The notes below the pieces were generated by a model that did no database searches, was not told the origin of the DNA, and saw only the letters and a program-made list of their open reading frames with translations. A program made the position numbers and the translations under genes. 64,000 nt of DNA from an uncultured Opitutia bacterium (GTDB lineage: Bacteria; Verrucomicrobiota; Verrucomicrobiia; Opitutales; Opitutaceae), in NCBI GenBank assembly GCA_937952235.1, contig CALFZM010000267.1, positions 10,549 through 74,548 on the forward strand, read 5' to 3'. Shown one piece after another: positions 54,782-63,877 of the stretch (position 1 is its first letter; each line of letters starts with the position of its first letter).

Positions 54782-55147
54782 TTAGAGGACCTCCGGAGCG
54801 AGGGAGATGATCTTCATGAAGTTCTTCGCGCGGAGTTCGCGCGCGACCGGGCCGAAGATGCGTGTACCGCGAGGATTGTTGGTCGCGTCGATGATGACGA
54901 TCGCGTTGGAATCGAAACGAAGATAGCTGCCGTCCGCCCGGCGTACCGGAGCCTTCGTCCGCACCACCACGGCCTTGGCGACTTCGCCCTTTTTAACGGT
55001 CGCGTCCGTGGTGCTTTCCTTGATATGAACCGTGACCACGTCGCCCACGTGAGCGTAGTTGGTCTTCTGGCCCATGCGTTGGATGAGAGCGGCTTTGCGG
55101 GCACCGGTATTGTCGGCAACCTCGAGAATGGAGCGCAGTTGAATCAT
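54782..55147 (-). CDS. rplN: 50S ribosomal protein L14
   Basis: L14 lies at the intersubunit face by L19. The 121-residue product starts [20 protein letters not shown] (a family signature) and ends [17 protein letters not shown], with [20 protein letters not shown]. The ATG at 55147 is the universal start; the frame upstream to 55321 overlaps rpsQ and is not family-like. Confidence 0.97.
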   Translation of the reverse strand: MIQLRSILEVADNTGARKAALIQRMGQKTNYAHVGDVVTVHIKESTTDATVKKGEVAKAVVVRTKAPVRRADGSYLRFDSNAIVIIDATNNPRGTRIFGPVARELRAKNFMKIISLAPEVL

Positions 55148-55184
55148 GGCGGCCTCCTGTGGGAGTGACGTGGGTTGAAAGGAA

Positions 55185-55562
55185 TCAGGACTTGGCGTCC
55201 GCGGCGGGAGCCGCGGGCTCGCTGGGCTTCGTGGTCTTGGTCGGAACCGTGGCGGCAACGTCGGTCTCGCTGACCGCGGCGCCCTCGGCGGCCACCGCCT
55301 TTTGCAGGACGGAAATGACACGCCAGCGCTTCAGGCGGCTGAGCGGGCGGGTCTCCATCACCTCCACCTTGTCGCCGACCTTGGTCTCGTTCTTTTCGTC
55401 ATGGACGTGAAGTACCGTCTGGCGATTGACGACCTTGTGGTAGAGCGGGTGCGGGGTCTTGTAAGCGATGGTGACCTTGATCGATTTGTCGCCCGAACGA
55501 CTCGAGACGAAACCGATCTGGGTTTTGCGCTTGGTGCGCTGGCCGGCGGTGGCGGAAGACAT
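55185..55562 (-). CDS. rpsQ: 30S ribosomal protein S17 with C-terminal extension
   Basis: The core (1-~85) holds [20 protein letters not shown] and [20 protein letters not shown], and [20 protein letters not shown] ends the family domain. A ~38-residue Ala/Thr/Pro-rich tail follows ([20 protein letters not shown]...), giving 125 residues against the usual ~85. S17 binds the 16S 5' domain. Confidence 0.96.
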   Translation of the reverse strand: MSSATAGQRTKRKTQIGFVSSRSGDKSIKVTIAYKTPHPLYHKVVNRQTVLHVHDEKNETKVGDKVEVMETRPLSRLKRWRVISVLQKAVAAEGAAVSETDVAATVPTKTTKPSEPAAPAADAKS

Positions 55563-55637
55563 GGCAGAGATTTTTCTGATTCGGAATCGATGAGATGGGA
55601 TGGCCGCGGCGGTGATTCACCGGCGAACCAGGGAGGA

Positions 55638-55844
55638 TCAGGCGGCTTTGGGCGCGGCGGTCTTCTTCTGGTGGAGAATGGTCTCCAAGCGGGCGATGTC
55701 CTTGCGCAGGGTGCGAAGCTCGTGAGTCTTTTCGACCTGACCGGTCTGCTTGCGCAGCTTGAGCTGGAGCAGTTGTTCGCGGGTTTCCCGCAGCTTGGTT
55801 CTAATTTCGTCGGGCGAGAGCTCGCGGATTTCTTTCGAAGTCAT
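55638..55844 (-). CDS. rpmC: 50S ribosomal protein L29
   Basis: L29 lies at the polypeptide exit, near the trigger-factor and SRP docking site. The 68-residue protein has [20 protein letters not shown] and [20 protein letters not shown], then [14 protein letters not shown]. The ATG at 55844 is chosen as the family start over the longer open frame to 55952, which overlaps rplP. Confidence 0.96.
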   Translation of the reverse strand: MTSKEIRELSPDEIRTKLRETREQLLQLKLRKQTGQVEKTHELRTLRKDIARLETILHQKKTAAPKAA

Positions 55845-55869
55845 GACAGGGTCCTTGGCTGGATGCGAC

Positions 55870-56292
55870 TCAGACGGTCGTGCCGTCGCGCTGGATGAAG
55901 CGGCAGTGAAACGGGAGCTTCGCGTCGGCAAGACGGAACGCCTCCTTGGCAATCGTAGCGGGCACGCCCGCGAGCTCGAAGAGAATCGCGCCGGGCTTGA
56001 TCACGGCCACGTAAAATTCGACCGGGCCCTTGCCCTGGCCCATGCGCACCTCGGCCGGCTTCTTGGTCACGGGCTTGTGCGGAAACACCCGGATCCAAAG
56101 CTTACCCTTGCGCTTGAGGTGACGGGAGATCGTGACACGCGCGGCTTCGATCTGCTGGCCGGTCATTGGACCGCGGGTCAGCGACTGCAGGCCGAATTCG
56201 CCGAAGGCGAGCGTGTTGCCGCGCTTTGCATTGCCCGAGCGGGTGCCCTTCTGGGACTTGCGGTACTTGGTGCGGGCGGGAGAGAGAGCCAT
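55870..56292 (-). CDS. rplP: 50S ribosomal protein L16
   Basis: L16 shapes the A-site of the 50S. The 140-residue protein starts [20 protein letters not shown] and shows [40 protein letters not shown] and [20 protein letters not shown]. Family-typical length. Confidence 0.97.
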   Translation of the reverse strand: MALSPARTKYRKSQKGTRSGNAKRGNTLAFGEFGLQSLTRGPMTGQQIEAARVTISRHLKRKGKLWIRVFPHKPVTKKPAEVRMGQGKGPVEFYVAVIKPGAILFELAGVPATIAKEAFRLADAKLPFHCRFIQRDGTTV

Positions 56293-56391
56293 GGTAAATT
56301 AGGTTTCTCGATTGCGAGGTGATTTGGAATCGGAGCCGGCAGCATCAATGGGCTCGGCTCGCGATGCGTCATTCATCCTGCGTCAAAGAGG

Positions 56392-57024
56392 TCAGTTGTT
56401 GTCGGACTCCTTTTTGCAGATCCAGCACTTGACGCCGATCTTGCCGTAAACCGTCAGGGCTTCGGCGAAGCCGTAGTCGATGTTTTCGCGCAGGGTGTGC
56501 AACGGCACGCGACCCTTGCGCTGCCATTCACGCCGGGCGATGTCCGCGCCGCCGAGACGCCCGGAGCACTGGATCCGGATGCCTTCCGCGCCAAGGGCCA
56601 TCGCCATTTCCACGGCCTTTTTCATGGCCCGACGGAAAGCGATACGACGCTCGAGCTGAAGCGCGACGTTCTCGGCCACCAAGGCGGCCTCGATCTCGGG
56701 CTTCTTCACTTCCTGGATGTCGAGCAGGATCTCCTTGCCGGTGAGCTTCGCCAGCTCCTCCTTGATCTTCTCGATCTCCTGCCCTTTGCGGCCGATGACG
56801 ATGCCGGGGCGGGCAGTATAGATCTTGACCCGGACCCGGTTGGAGGCGCGTTCGATGAAGATGCGCGGGACTGAAGCCTGCTTCAGCTTTTCCATCAACT
56901 TCGTGCGGATGATCTGGTCTTCAGCCAGCAGCTTGCCGAAGTCTTTCTTGCCGGCGTACCAGCGGGACTGCCAGTTGCGACGGACGGCGAGACGGAAACC
57001 GACGGGATTGGTTTTTTGGCCCAT
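56392..57024 (-). CDS. rpsC: 30S ribosomal protein S3
   Basis: S3 lies at the mRNA entry channel. The 210-residue protein begins [20 protein letters not shown], has the KH domain with the GxxG-type loop in [20 protein letters not shown] and the C-terminal domain [20 protein letters not shown]. Slightly short at the C-terminus compared with E. coli (233). Confidence 0.97.
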   Translation of the reverse strand: MGQKTNPVGFRLAVRRNWQSRWYAGKKDFGKLLAEDQIIRTKLMEKLKQASVPRIFIERASNRVRVKIYTARPGIVIGRKGQEIEKIKEELAKLTGKEILLDIQEVKKPEIEAALVAENVALQLERRIAFRRAMKKAVEMAMALGAEGIRIQCSGRLGGADIARREWQRKGRVPLHTLRENIDYGFAEALTVYGKIGVKCWICKKESDNN

Positions 57025-57033
57025 GGAAGTGAA

Positions 57034-57378
57034 TTAGGAATTGGTGTTGCCGTCGGACAGCACGATGCGGATGTGAGACATCTTCTTGCGGCGCGGCATG
57101 GCCGAGCCACGGGCGCCCGCCTTGAAGCGCTTGAGCACCGGGCCATTTTCGATGATCGCACTCTTAACGGTGAGGCTATCGGCCGAGAGATTGTTGTTGT
57201 TCTCGGCGTTCGCGATCGCGCTCTTCAGCGTCTTCACGATCAGCCGCGCGGATTTGCGCGGAACGAGCTGCAGATAATCGACCGCATCCGCCGCCTTGCG
57301 GCCTTGGATGGTGCGGGCAACTTCGCGCACCTTCTTGGGTGACATGCGCGCGTAGCGAGTGAGGGCTTGGACTTCCAT
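57034..57378 (-). CDS. rplV: 50S ribosomal protein L22
   Basis: L22 lines the nascent-peptide tunnel. The 114-residue protein has ALTRYARMSPKKVREVARTI and the tunnel hairpin GPVLKRFKAGARGSAMPRRK, with KKMSHIRIVLSD at the end. Family-typical. An unrelated exported protein separates it from rpsS, its normal neighbour. Confidence 0.97.
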   Translation of the reverse strand: MEVQALTRYARMSPKKVREVARTIQGRKAADAVDYLQLVPRKSARLIVKTLKSAIANAENNNNLSADSLTVKSAIIENGPVLKRFKAGARGSAMPRRKKMSHIRIVLSDGNTNS

Positions 57379-57461
57379 GTGGATCGGGAGGATTCCAGCG
57401 CGTTGGCTGGCGATAGTGGCGGACGAGCGTCGCGCCCTACCCTTTTTGGTTGGTTACTGGG

Positions 57462-57812
57462 TTAAGTTTTGAGTACTTTGACGGTGACAACGTCACCGGC
57501 GCGCAGGGCCTGCTTGCTCACGACACCGAGGATCAGCGCCGCGCTGGCGGCCGGTCGGATATCGACGATGAGGACGTCTCCCACTTCGAGGCCCTGACGC
57601 GTAACGCGACAGATCATTCCCTGCCGCAATCCCGCGTTGAATCCGTCGTTCAGCATGACGAGGTCCGCCACCCGGGTCGGTTCAATCTTTGCAATCGTCG
57701 CCGTGGGCGCGGCAGCCGCACCTTGGATTTCAGGCACGGGGGAGCCAACCGCCAGCGCCATGGCGCAGACGATAAGCGCAATCCGGGAACGACTATTGGG
57801 ACGAATCGACAT
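57462..57812 (-). CDS. Exported protein of unknown function inserted in the S10 cluster
   Basis: A 116-residue protein between rpsS and rplV, where no gene normally lies. It has a signal peptide: basic start SIRPNSRSR, hydrophobic IALIVCAMALAVG, then a polar/Ala stretch (~28-36). The mature part (~38-116) is beta-rich: VADLVMLNDGFNAGLRQGMI, CRVTRQGLEVGDVLIVDIRP, SAALILGVVSKQALRAGDVV. The G-x-V-x-R...VGD-x2-V pattern is like small beta-barrel domains such as the C-terminal part of FlgT-type proteins, but no firm family is recognised. The ATG at 57812 has a GGAAAG about ten bases upstream and lies 20 bp after rpsS, so it should be co-transcribed and translated. No other product of this cluster except SecY meets the membrane. 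Confidence 0.8.
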   Translation of the reverse strand: MSIRPNSRSRIALIVCAMALAVGSPVPEIQGAAAAPTATIAKIEPTRVADLVMLNDGFNAGLRQGMICRVTRQGLEVGDVLIVDIRPAASAALILGVVSKQALRAGDVVTVKVLKT

Positions 57813-57831
57813 CCGACACTTTCCGCAGGGC

Positions 57832-58107
57832 TTAGATCTCCTTGCGCGTCATGCCACCGTGCGCCTTGAAGACGCGAGTCGGGGCGAATTCACCGAGCTT
57901 GTGGCCCACCATGTTCTCGGTGACGTACACGGCGATGAACGCCTTGCCGTTGTGCACGCTGAAGGTGTGGCCGACAAAGTCGGGCGTGATAGTCGAGCGG
58001 CGGGACCAAGTCTGAATCGGCTTCTTGGCGCCGGACTTCGCCGCCTTCTCGATCTTCTCGAGAAGGTGATAATCGACGAAGAAGCCCTTTTTGATGGAAC
58101 GTGCCAT
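57832..58107 (-). CDS. rpsS: 30S ribosomal protein S19
   Basis: S19 lies in the 30S head and contacts the A-site region. The 91-residue protein has [40 protein letters not shown] and the signature [32 protein letters not shown]. Family-typical. Confidence 0.97.
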   Translation of the reverse strand: MARSIKKGFFVDYHLLEKIEKAAKSGAKKPIQTWSRRSTITPDFVGHTFSVHNGKAFIAVYVTENMVGHKLGEFAPTRVFKAHGGMTRKEI

Positions 58108-58125
58108 GGTGCGAAAGCGCTGGGG

Positions 58126-58992
58126 TTACTTCTGGCCACGCGGCTTGCGGCCGTTGTGGTGAACAATGATCTGGGCGTTGGACGGCTTCGAACGACGGCG
58201 CGTCGGAAACCCCTTCGCGAGCTGACCCCACGGCGAGACCAGTTGCTGCCGGCCACCGCCACCCTTCGACTTGCCCTGGCCGCCACCGTTGGGATGGTCA
58301 ACCGGGTTCATCGCCATACCGCGGACGGTAGGACGGATACCGAGCCAACGGCTGCGACCCGCCTTGCCGAGAGACTGCAGGTTGTGATCGCCATTGCCAA
58401 CCTCGCCAATCGTCGCGCGGCACTTCGGGTTGACGAAGCGGAGCTCACCCGAAGGCATCTTCAGCGTGGCTTTGCCGTTCTCGACCGCCACCAGTTCAAG
58501 CCCGGCTCCGGCGGAACGGGCGATCTGGGCGCCACGTCCGGGAACCAGCTCGACACAATGCAGGCGGGTCGACGGCGGAATAATCTCCAGCGGGAAGTTG
58601 TTTCCCACCGTGAAATCATTCGTGGTCGCCTTGTTCGACGTGAAGATCGTGTCGCCCACCTTCAGACCCTTCGGGGCGAGAATATAACGCTTCTCGCCGG
58701 AGGAGTACGCGATCAAGGCGAGATTCGCCGAACGATTCGGATCGTACTCGAGCGCCTGCACGCGGGCGGGAAGGTCGAGCAGATCGCGTTTGAAATCGAC
58801 GATTCGATAGAGCTGCTTGTGGCCGCCGCCCCGATGACGTGAAGTCAGCCGGCCATAACAGTTGCGCCCGCCGGTCTTGTTCTTCGGCTGAGTGAGCCCA
58901 CGCTCCGGCCGCTTTTTCGAGAGGCCCTCCGCCCGGTTCAACTGCGTGAACCGGCCGGCGGCGGTGAGGGGACGAAAACTCTTGAGTGCCAT
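58126..58992 (-). CDS. rplB: 50S ribosomal protein L2
   Basis: L2 is needed for subunit joining and peptidyl transfer. The 288-residue protein shows GRLTSRHRGGGHKQLYRIVD and the peptidyl-centre loop RGMAMNPVDHPNGGGQGKSK with the conserved His, and IVHHNGRKPRGQK at the end. Family-typical (about 275). Confidence 0.97.
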   Translation of the reverse strand: MALKSFRPLTAAGRFTQLNRAEGLSKKRPERGLTQPKNKTGGRNCYGRLTSRHRGGGHKQLYRIVDFKRDLLDLPARVQALEYDPNRSANLALIAYSSGEKRYILAPKGLKVGDTIFTSNKATTNDFTVGNNFPLEIIPPSTRLHCVELVPGRGAQIARSAGAGLELVAVENGKATLKMPSGELRFVNPKCRATIGEVGNGDHNLQSLGKAGRSRWLGIRPTVRGMAMNPVDHPNGGGQGKSKGGGGRQQLVSPWGQLAKGFPTRRRSKPSNAQIIVHHNGRKPRGQK

Positions 58993-59022
58993 TTTATGAA
59001 GTCTCCTGGTTGCTCGAACGCG

Positions 59023-59304
59023 TTAGACGAGTTCGATCTTGTCTCCGGCCTTTAGGGTCACGATGGCCTTCTTGTAGTCGGATCCGATACCCGGACGACC
59101 TTGCCGGCTCCGCTTGTTCTTGCCGCGATAGTTCTGGGTGTTCACGCGACGCACCGTGACCTTGAAGGTCTGTTCGACCGCTTCAGCGATCTGGTGCTTG
59201 GTAGCATGCCCATGGACCTCGAAGGTATACTGTCCCAGTTCGGAAGAGAGCTTGTTGGACTTTTCCGAGAGGCGGACGAGTTTGAGGATCTTGTCGGCTT
59301 GCAT
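59023..59304 (-). CDS. rplW: 50S ribosomal protein L23
   Basis: L23 docks SRP and trigger factor at the tunnel exit. The 93-residue protein has KILKLVRLSEKSNKLSSELG, YTFEVHGHATKHQIAEAVEQ and VTVRRVNTQNYRGKNKRSRQ. Its ATG overlaps the rplD stop at base 59304, indicating coupling. Confidence 0.97.
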   Translation of the reverse strand: MQADKILKLVRLSEKSNKLSSELGQYTFEVHGHATKHQIAEAVEQTFKVTVRRVNTQNYRGKNKRSRQGRPGIGSDYKKAIVTLKAGDKIELV

Positions 59305-59939
59305 TAGTTCTTACCTCCATTGACGCGGGCGAGGATCGTCTCGAGCGCCTTGCTGCTGACGATGATCTTGGCGTATTGCGCGAGATCGAGGGTATTGAGC
59401 TTCGCCGCTTCCTGCAGCGTCACGCGCTCGATGTTGCGGGAGGCGCGAGCGGTCTCGGCCGCGAACGGCGCGTCGACCAGCAGCACGCGGCCCTTCGGGG
59501 CGATGCGGCCGACCACCTGATTAACCACCTTTGTCTTGTTCGACTTCGGATCGAATTGCTCGATCACCGCGATCTCCCCGGCAGCGGCGCGATCGAATAG
59601 AGCACGACTGAACGCGAGCTGCTTCACCTTGCCGTTGATCTTCTTGGAGTAGTCGCGAGGCTTCGGGCCGAAGACGACGCCACCGCCGACCCACAGGGGC
59701 GAGCGGATGGAACCGGCGCGAGCGCGACCCGTGCCCTTCTGCCGCCAAGGCTTCTTGCCGCCGCCGCGCACTTCGCCGCGGGTTTTCGTCGAATGCGTCC
59801 CCTGCCGTTTGTTGGCATTGATCGCGACGATGACTTCCTTGACAGCCTGCAGCCCCTTGTCGCCCTCGAAGGTCGGAATGTTGGCAAAGTCCTTCTCGGA
59901 GCTGGTTTTGCCGTCGGAACTAAAAACGGTGAGTTTCAT
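59304..59939 (-). CDS. rplD: 50S ribosomal protein L4
   Basis: L4 lines the tunnel and, in some bacteria, autoregulates the S10 operon. The 211-residue product starts MKLTVFSSDGKTSSEKDFAN and has the tunnel loop TRGEVRGGGKKPWRQKGTGR, ARAGSIRSPLWVGGGVVFGP. The ATG at 59939 is the family start; the open frame beyond it overlaps rplC. No S10-leader-type structure can be assessed here. Confidence 0.97.
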   Translation of the reverse strand: MKLTVFSSDGKTSSEKDFANIPTFEGDKGLQAVKEVIVAINANKRQGTHSTKTRGEVRGGGKKPWRQKGTGRARAGSIRSPLWVGGGVVFGPKPRDYSKKINGKVKQLAFSRALFDRAAAGEIAVIEQFDPKSNKTKVVNQVVGRIAPKGRVLLVDAPFAAETARASRNIERVTLQEAAKLNTLDLAQYAKIIVSSKALETILARVNGGKN

Positions 59940-59956
59940 GTTCTGGATGTGTCTCC

Positions 59957-60682
59957 TTACTTCTTGGCAGCCGGTTTCGCAGATGCGGCGGGCTTGGCCC
60001 CAGCCTTCTTCGCCTCGGCAGGAGCCGCGGCCTGCGTGGGCGCGCTCCACTGGCCCTTGATGGCGGTGCGAACGATCACGTCATCTCCGTTCGCGCCAGG
60101 AATGGCGCCTTTGACGAGAATCAGGTTCTTGTCCGCCACGATCTTGATGATGCGGAGGTTCTGGACCGTACGACGCTCGCTACCCATATGGCCAGGCATG
60201 GCCTGGTTCTTCCAGGAACGGCCCGGGGTCTGGCGCATGCCGATCGAGCCGATCCGGCGATGGAACATGGAGCCGTGGGAGGCGGGACCACCCGCAACGC
60301 GGAAGCGCTTAACAACGCCTTGGAAGCCCTTGCCCTTCGACACGCCAACCACGTCAACGAGCTGCCCTTCTGAGAAAGCGGCGGCGTTGATGACATCGCC
60401 GACTTTCAAAGTGGGTGCGTCGGTGAGGCGCACCTCGGCCAGAACACGGGGCGTACTTGCAAGGCCCGCCTTCTTAGCGTGGCCAATCTCGCCGGCTGAC
60501 GTGTTCTTTTCCTTCTTCTGAGAGAAGCCGATCTGGACAGCATTATAGCCGTCGGTGGCTACGGTCTTCACCTGGACCACTGCGCAGGGTCCGGCTTCGA
60601 CCACGGTGACCGGCACGAGCACATTCTGTGCATCGTAGACCTGGGTCATTCCGAGTTTCTTACCTAAAATTTCGGAGATCAT
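59957..60682 (-). CDS. rplC: 50S ribosomal protein L3
   Basis: L3 reaches the peptidyl transferase centre. Residues 1-~205 match the family: ISEILGKKLGMTQVYDAQNV, GKGFQGVVKRFRVAGGPASH and GSIGMRQTPGRSWKNQAMPG. The glutamine methylated by PrmB in other bacteria lies in the TPGR..KNQAMPG region. A ~30-residue Ala/Lys-rich tail ends the protein (241 in total). Confidence 0.97.
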   Translation of the reverse strand: MISEILGKKLGMTQVYDAQNVLVPVTVVEAGPCAVVQVKTVATDGYNAVQIGFSQKKEKNTSAGEIGHAKKAGLASTPRVLAEVRLTDAPTLKVGDVINAAAFSEGQLVDVVGVSKGKGFQGVVKRFRVAGGPASHGSMFHRRIGSIGMRQTPGRSWKNQAMPGHMGSERRTVQNLRIIKIVADKNLILVKGAIPGANGDDVIVRTAIKGQWSAPTQAAAPAEAKKAGAKPAASAKPAAKK

Positions 60683-60834
60683 AGGCTAAGCGGTAGGTGG
60701 ATGGGTTTCCGTTTAACGGACCTACTTTAGCGCGGCCTGGCGGTTCCGCGGGGGCGGAACACAGGCAACTGCTAACTGTAGAGAAAAGGATCCGGGTGGA
60801 AAGGTGGGTTAGGAAGGGTGATCTGAGTCTCTGC

Positions 60835-61143
60835 TCAGACGTTGATGGTGATGTCGACGCCGGACGGAAGGTTCAGCTTCTTCAATTCATCGACCGTCTG
60901 TGCGGTGGGCTCGATGATGTCGATCAGGCGCTTGTGCGTCCGCGTTTCGAACTGCTCCATCGACTTCTTGTCGACGTGGGGCGAACGGTTGACCGAAAGT
61001 TTCTCGATCCGCGTCGGCAACGGAATCGGGCCGGACACCCGCGCTCCGGAGCGCTTGGCGGTTTCGACGATGTCCTGAGCCGACTGGTCGATAACTCGAT
61101 AGTCGAAACCCTGGAGTTTGATGCGAATTCGTTGGCCTTTCAT
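60835..61143 (-). CDS. rpsJ: 30S ribosomal protein S10 (NusE)
   Basis: S10 is a 30S head protein and, as NusE, an antitermination factor with NusB. The 102-residue protein starts [20 protein letters not shown] and shows [40 protein letters not shown]. The ATG at 61143 is the family start; the open frame upstream to 61266 lies in fusA and is rejected. It is 22 bp after fusA; tuf, often found here, is absent. A 152-bp gap to rplC follows. Confidence 0.97.
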   Translation of the reverse strand: MKGQRIRIKLQGFDYRVIDQSAQDIVETAKRSGARVSGPIPLPTRIEKLSVNRSPHVDKKSMEQFETRTHKRLIDIIEPTAQTVDELKKLNLPSGVDITINV

Positions 61144-61165
61144 GGCGAAAAAAAAGAACGGGGGA

Positions 61166-63361
61166 TTACGTGCGGGCGGGAGCCTTGGAGGACGTCTCGA
61201 CGATCTTCGCGAGGAGCGAATTGGGCACTTGTTCGAAGTGCGATGGCGTGATGCCCGCACTGGCACGCCCCTTGGAAAGCGACCGAATGTCGGTCACATA
61301 GCCGAAGAGCATCTCGAGCGGGACAAACGCATTGATGATGCAGGCGCCCGCCTTATTCTCCATGCCCTGGATCTGGCCGCGACGACGATTGATGTCGCCC
61401 ATGAGATCACCCTGATAGTCTTCCGGGGTCGTGACCTCCACACCCATGATCGGCTCGAGCAGAATGGGATTCGCCTTCTTCATCGCCTCCTTGAAGCCGA
61501 AGATGCCGGCCATTTTGAACGCGAGTTCCGACGAATCTACTTCGTGGAAGGAGCCATCGACGATGCGGACCTTAACGTCCACGACCGGATAACCGGCGAC
61601 GACGCCGTTGTTCGCACCTTCCAGGATGCCGTCGGTAGCGGGCTTGATGAACTCCTTCGGAATGGCACCGCCCACGATCTCGTTGATGAACTCGACGCCC
61701 TTGCCCTTCTCATTGGGCTCCAGTTTGACGACGACGTGACCATACTGGCCCTTGCCGCCCGACTGGCGGATGAATTTTCCCTCGGCTTCGGCCGCCTTGG
61801 TGACGGTCTCACGATACGCGATCTGCGGTTTGCCGGACGTAGCCTCGACCTTGAACTCGCGTTTCATGCGATCTCGGATGATGTCGAGATGAAGCTCGCC
61901 CATGCCTGCGAGGATCGTCTGGCCCGTGTCAGGATCAGTCTTGACCCGCAGAGTCGGATCTTCTGCCACGAGCCGCTGCAGCGCGGTCGACATCTTTTCC
62001 TGGTCTCCCTTGGAATTAGGCTCGATCGACATCGAGATAACCGGTTCGGGGAACGACGGCGGCTCGAGCCGGATGTCGAAATCCTCATCACAGAGGGTGT
62101 CGCCCGTGATGACGTCCTTCACTCCCACGACGGCGCAGATATCGCCCGAGTAAGCGAGGTCGATTTCTTCACGCTCGATGGCGCGCATGAGCACCAGGCG
62201 CGAAACGCGCTCGCTGCGGCGCGTGCGCGGATTGTATACCGCCATGCCCTTGGGCAGCTTCCCGGTATAGACACGGAAAAACACCAGCCGCCCCACAAAC
62301 GGGTCATTCCAGAGCTTGAACGCGAGACCGGCCATCTTGGCCTTGTCGTCAACGACCGCAGCAACTTCCTTCCCGTCACTATCCTGCCCCATCATGGGAG
62401 GGACGTCGATGGGGCTTGGAAGATAATTAACGACGCAGTCGAGCAACCGTTGCACGCCCTTCTTCTTGAAGGCAGAGCCCGGCACCACGCCGGTGAACTT
62501 GAGCGAGATCGTCGCCTTGCGCACGGCGAGCATGAGCTCGGAAGTCGCGATCTCTTCACCGCCGAGGTACTTCTCCGCGATCGTATCGTCAAAATCCGAA
62601 ACCGCTTCAATGAGCTTGTCCCGGTACTCCTTGGCCTGATCCGCCATTTCCGCAGGAATGGCGATGGGCGTGGGGTTGAGCCCCAGCTGGTCCGCGGGAT
62701 CCTCGGTGAAGGAATACGCGACGTTCTGCACGAGGTCGACGAGTCCGGTAAAATTGTCTTCCTTTTCGATCGGCAAATAGATCGGGTGCGCATTGGCCTT
62801 CAGCTTTTCACGCATCTCCGATACCGCGCGGAAAAAGTCGGCTCCCGTGCGATCCATCTTGTTGATGAAGGCGATCCGAGGAACCTTGTACTTGTTGGCC
62901 TGCCGCCAGACCGTCTCGGATTGCGGCTGGACGCCGGCGACCGCACAAAACACAGCCACCGCGCCATCGAGTACCCGGAGCGAACGCTCCACTTCCGCCG
63001 TAAAGTCGACGTGGCCGGGAGTATCGATGATGTTAATGCGCTGCTTGATGCCCTTCCACGGGCCCCATGACGCATTCCAAGCGCAAGAAATGGCCGCGGC
63101 GGTGATGGTGATCCCGCGCTCGCGCTCCTGCTCCATCCAATCCGTCACCGTGGTGCCTTCGTGCACCTCACCCATCTTGTGCACGGCACCCGAATAGAAG
63201 AGGATGCGCTCGGTGGTCGTGGTCTTGCCCGCATCGATGTGCGCGGCGATGCCGATATTACGCGTCCATTCCAGCGGGAACGGACGCTCCTTGGCGTTGG
63301 CCGCGGAAACCTTGGCCTTGTCAGTGACGATAGTGAGAGCCGGTACGGCAGGCGACGACAT
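61166..63361 (-). CDS. fusA: Translation elongation factor G
   Basis: EF-G drives tRNA-mRNA translocation and, with RRF, ribosome recycling. The 731-residue protein has all G motifs: [20 protein letters not shown] (G1), [12 protein letters not shown] (switch), [20 protein letters not shown] (G3) and [20 protein letters not shown] (G4); domains II-V follow, with [20 protein letters not shown] in domain III. A ~28-residue N-terminal extension and a short WGPWKGIKQ insertion before G3 are slightly unusual. It lies between rpsG and rpsJ. Confidence 0.97.
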   Translation of the reverse strand: MSSPAVPALTIVTDKAKVSAANAKERPFPLEWTRNIGIAAHIDAGKTTTTERILFYSGAVHKMGEVHEGTTVTDWMEQERERGITITAAAISCAWNASWGPWKGIKQRINIIDTPGHVDFTAEVERSLRVLDGAVAVFCAVAGVQPQSETVWRQANKYKVPRIAFINKMDRTGADFFRAVSEMREKLKANAHPIYLPIEKEDNFTGLVDLVQNVAYSFTEDPADQLGLNPTPIAIPAEMADQAKEYRDKLIEAVSDFDDTIAEKYLGGEEIATSELMLAVRKATISLKFTGVVPGSAFKKKGVQRLLDCVVNYLPSPIDVPPMMGQDSDGKEVAAVVDDKAKMAGLAFKLWNDPFVGRLVFFRVYTGKLPKGMAVYNPRTRRSERVSRLVLMRAIEREEIDLAYSGDICAVVGVKDVITGDTLCDEDFDIRLEPPSFPEPVISMSIEPNSKGDQEKMSTALQRLVAEDPTLRVKTDPDTGQTILAGMGELHLDIIRDRMKREFKVEATSGKPQIAYRETVTKAAEAEGKFIRQSGGKGQYGHVVVKLEPNEKGKGVEFINEIVGGAIPKEFIKPATDGILEGANNGVVAGYPVVDVKVRIVDGSFHEVDSSELAFKMAGIFGFKEAMKKANPILLEPIMGVEVTTPEDYQGDLMGDINRRRGQIQGMENKAGACIINAFVPLEMLFGYVTDIRSLSKGRASAGITPSHFEQVPNSLLAKIVETSSKAPART

Positions 63362-63379
63362 GAGCGGAGACTCCTATGT

Positions 63380-63853
63380 TTACCAACGCAGGTGGGCGAA
63401 AGCCCGGTTGGCCTGCGCCATCTTGTGCGTATCTTCCTTCTTCTTCACCACCGTGCCGGTATTGTTATACGCATCGATGATCTCAGCCGCGAGAGCATCC
63501 CGCATCGGCACGCCCTTCCGGCTACCCGCGGCGTCGACGATCCAGCGCAGGGCGAGCGATTCCTGCCGCTCAAACGAAATCTCGACGGGGACCTGATAGG
63601 TCGCGCCACCGACGCGCCGGCTCTTCACCTCCAAGCGCGGACGAGCATTCTCAAGAGCGCCGAGCAGAAGATCCACCGGGTCGCCCTTCTCAAGCTTCTC
63701 GGAAACCTTCTCGAAGGCACCGTAAACGATCCGCTGCGCGAGGTTCTTCTTGCCGCTCTTCATGATCACGTTGACGAGATGTGCAACGAGCGGGCTGTTA
63801 TAGCGGGCGTCCGGAACGGTCTGACGTTTTTCGGCTCTGTGACGACGTGACAT
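63380..63853 (-). CDS. rpsG: 30S ribosomal protein S7
   Basis: S7 starts assembly of the 30S head and borders the mRNA exit. The 157-residue protein has [20 protein letters not shown], the beta-wing [20 protein letters not shown] and the C-terminal [20 protein letters not shown] with [15 protein letters not shown]. Family-typical (156). Confidence 0.97.
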   Translation of the reverse strand: MSRRHRAEKRQTVPDARYNSPLVAHLVNVIMKSGKKNLAQRIVYGAFEKVSEKLEKGDPVDLLLGALENARPRLEVKSRRVGGATYQVPVEISFERQESLALRWIVDAAGSRKGVPMRDALAAEIIDAYNNTGTVVKKKEDTHKMAQANRAFAHLRW

Positions 63854-63877
63854 GGCGAAAGCGGTTGGAGGAGGGAC

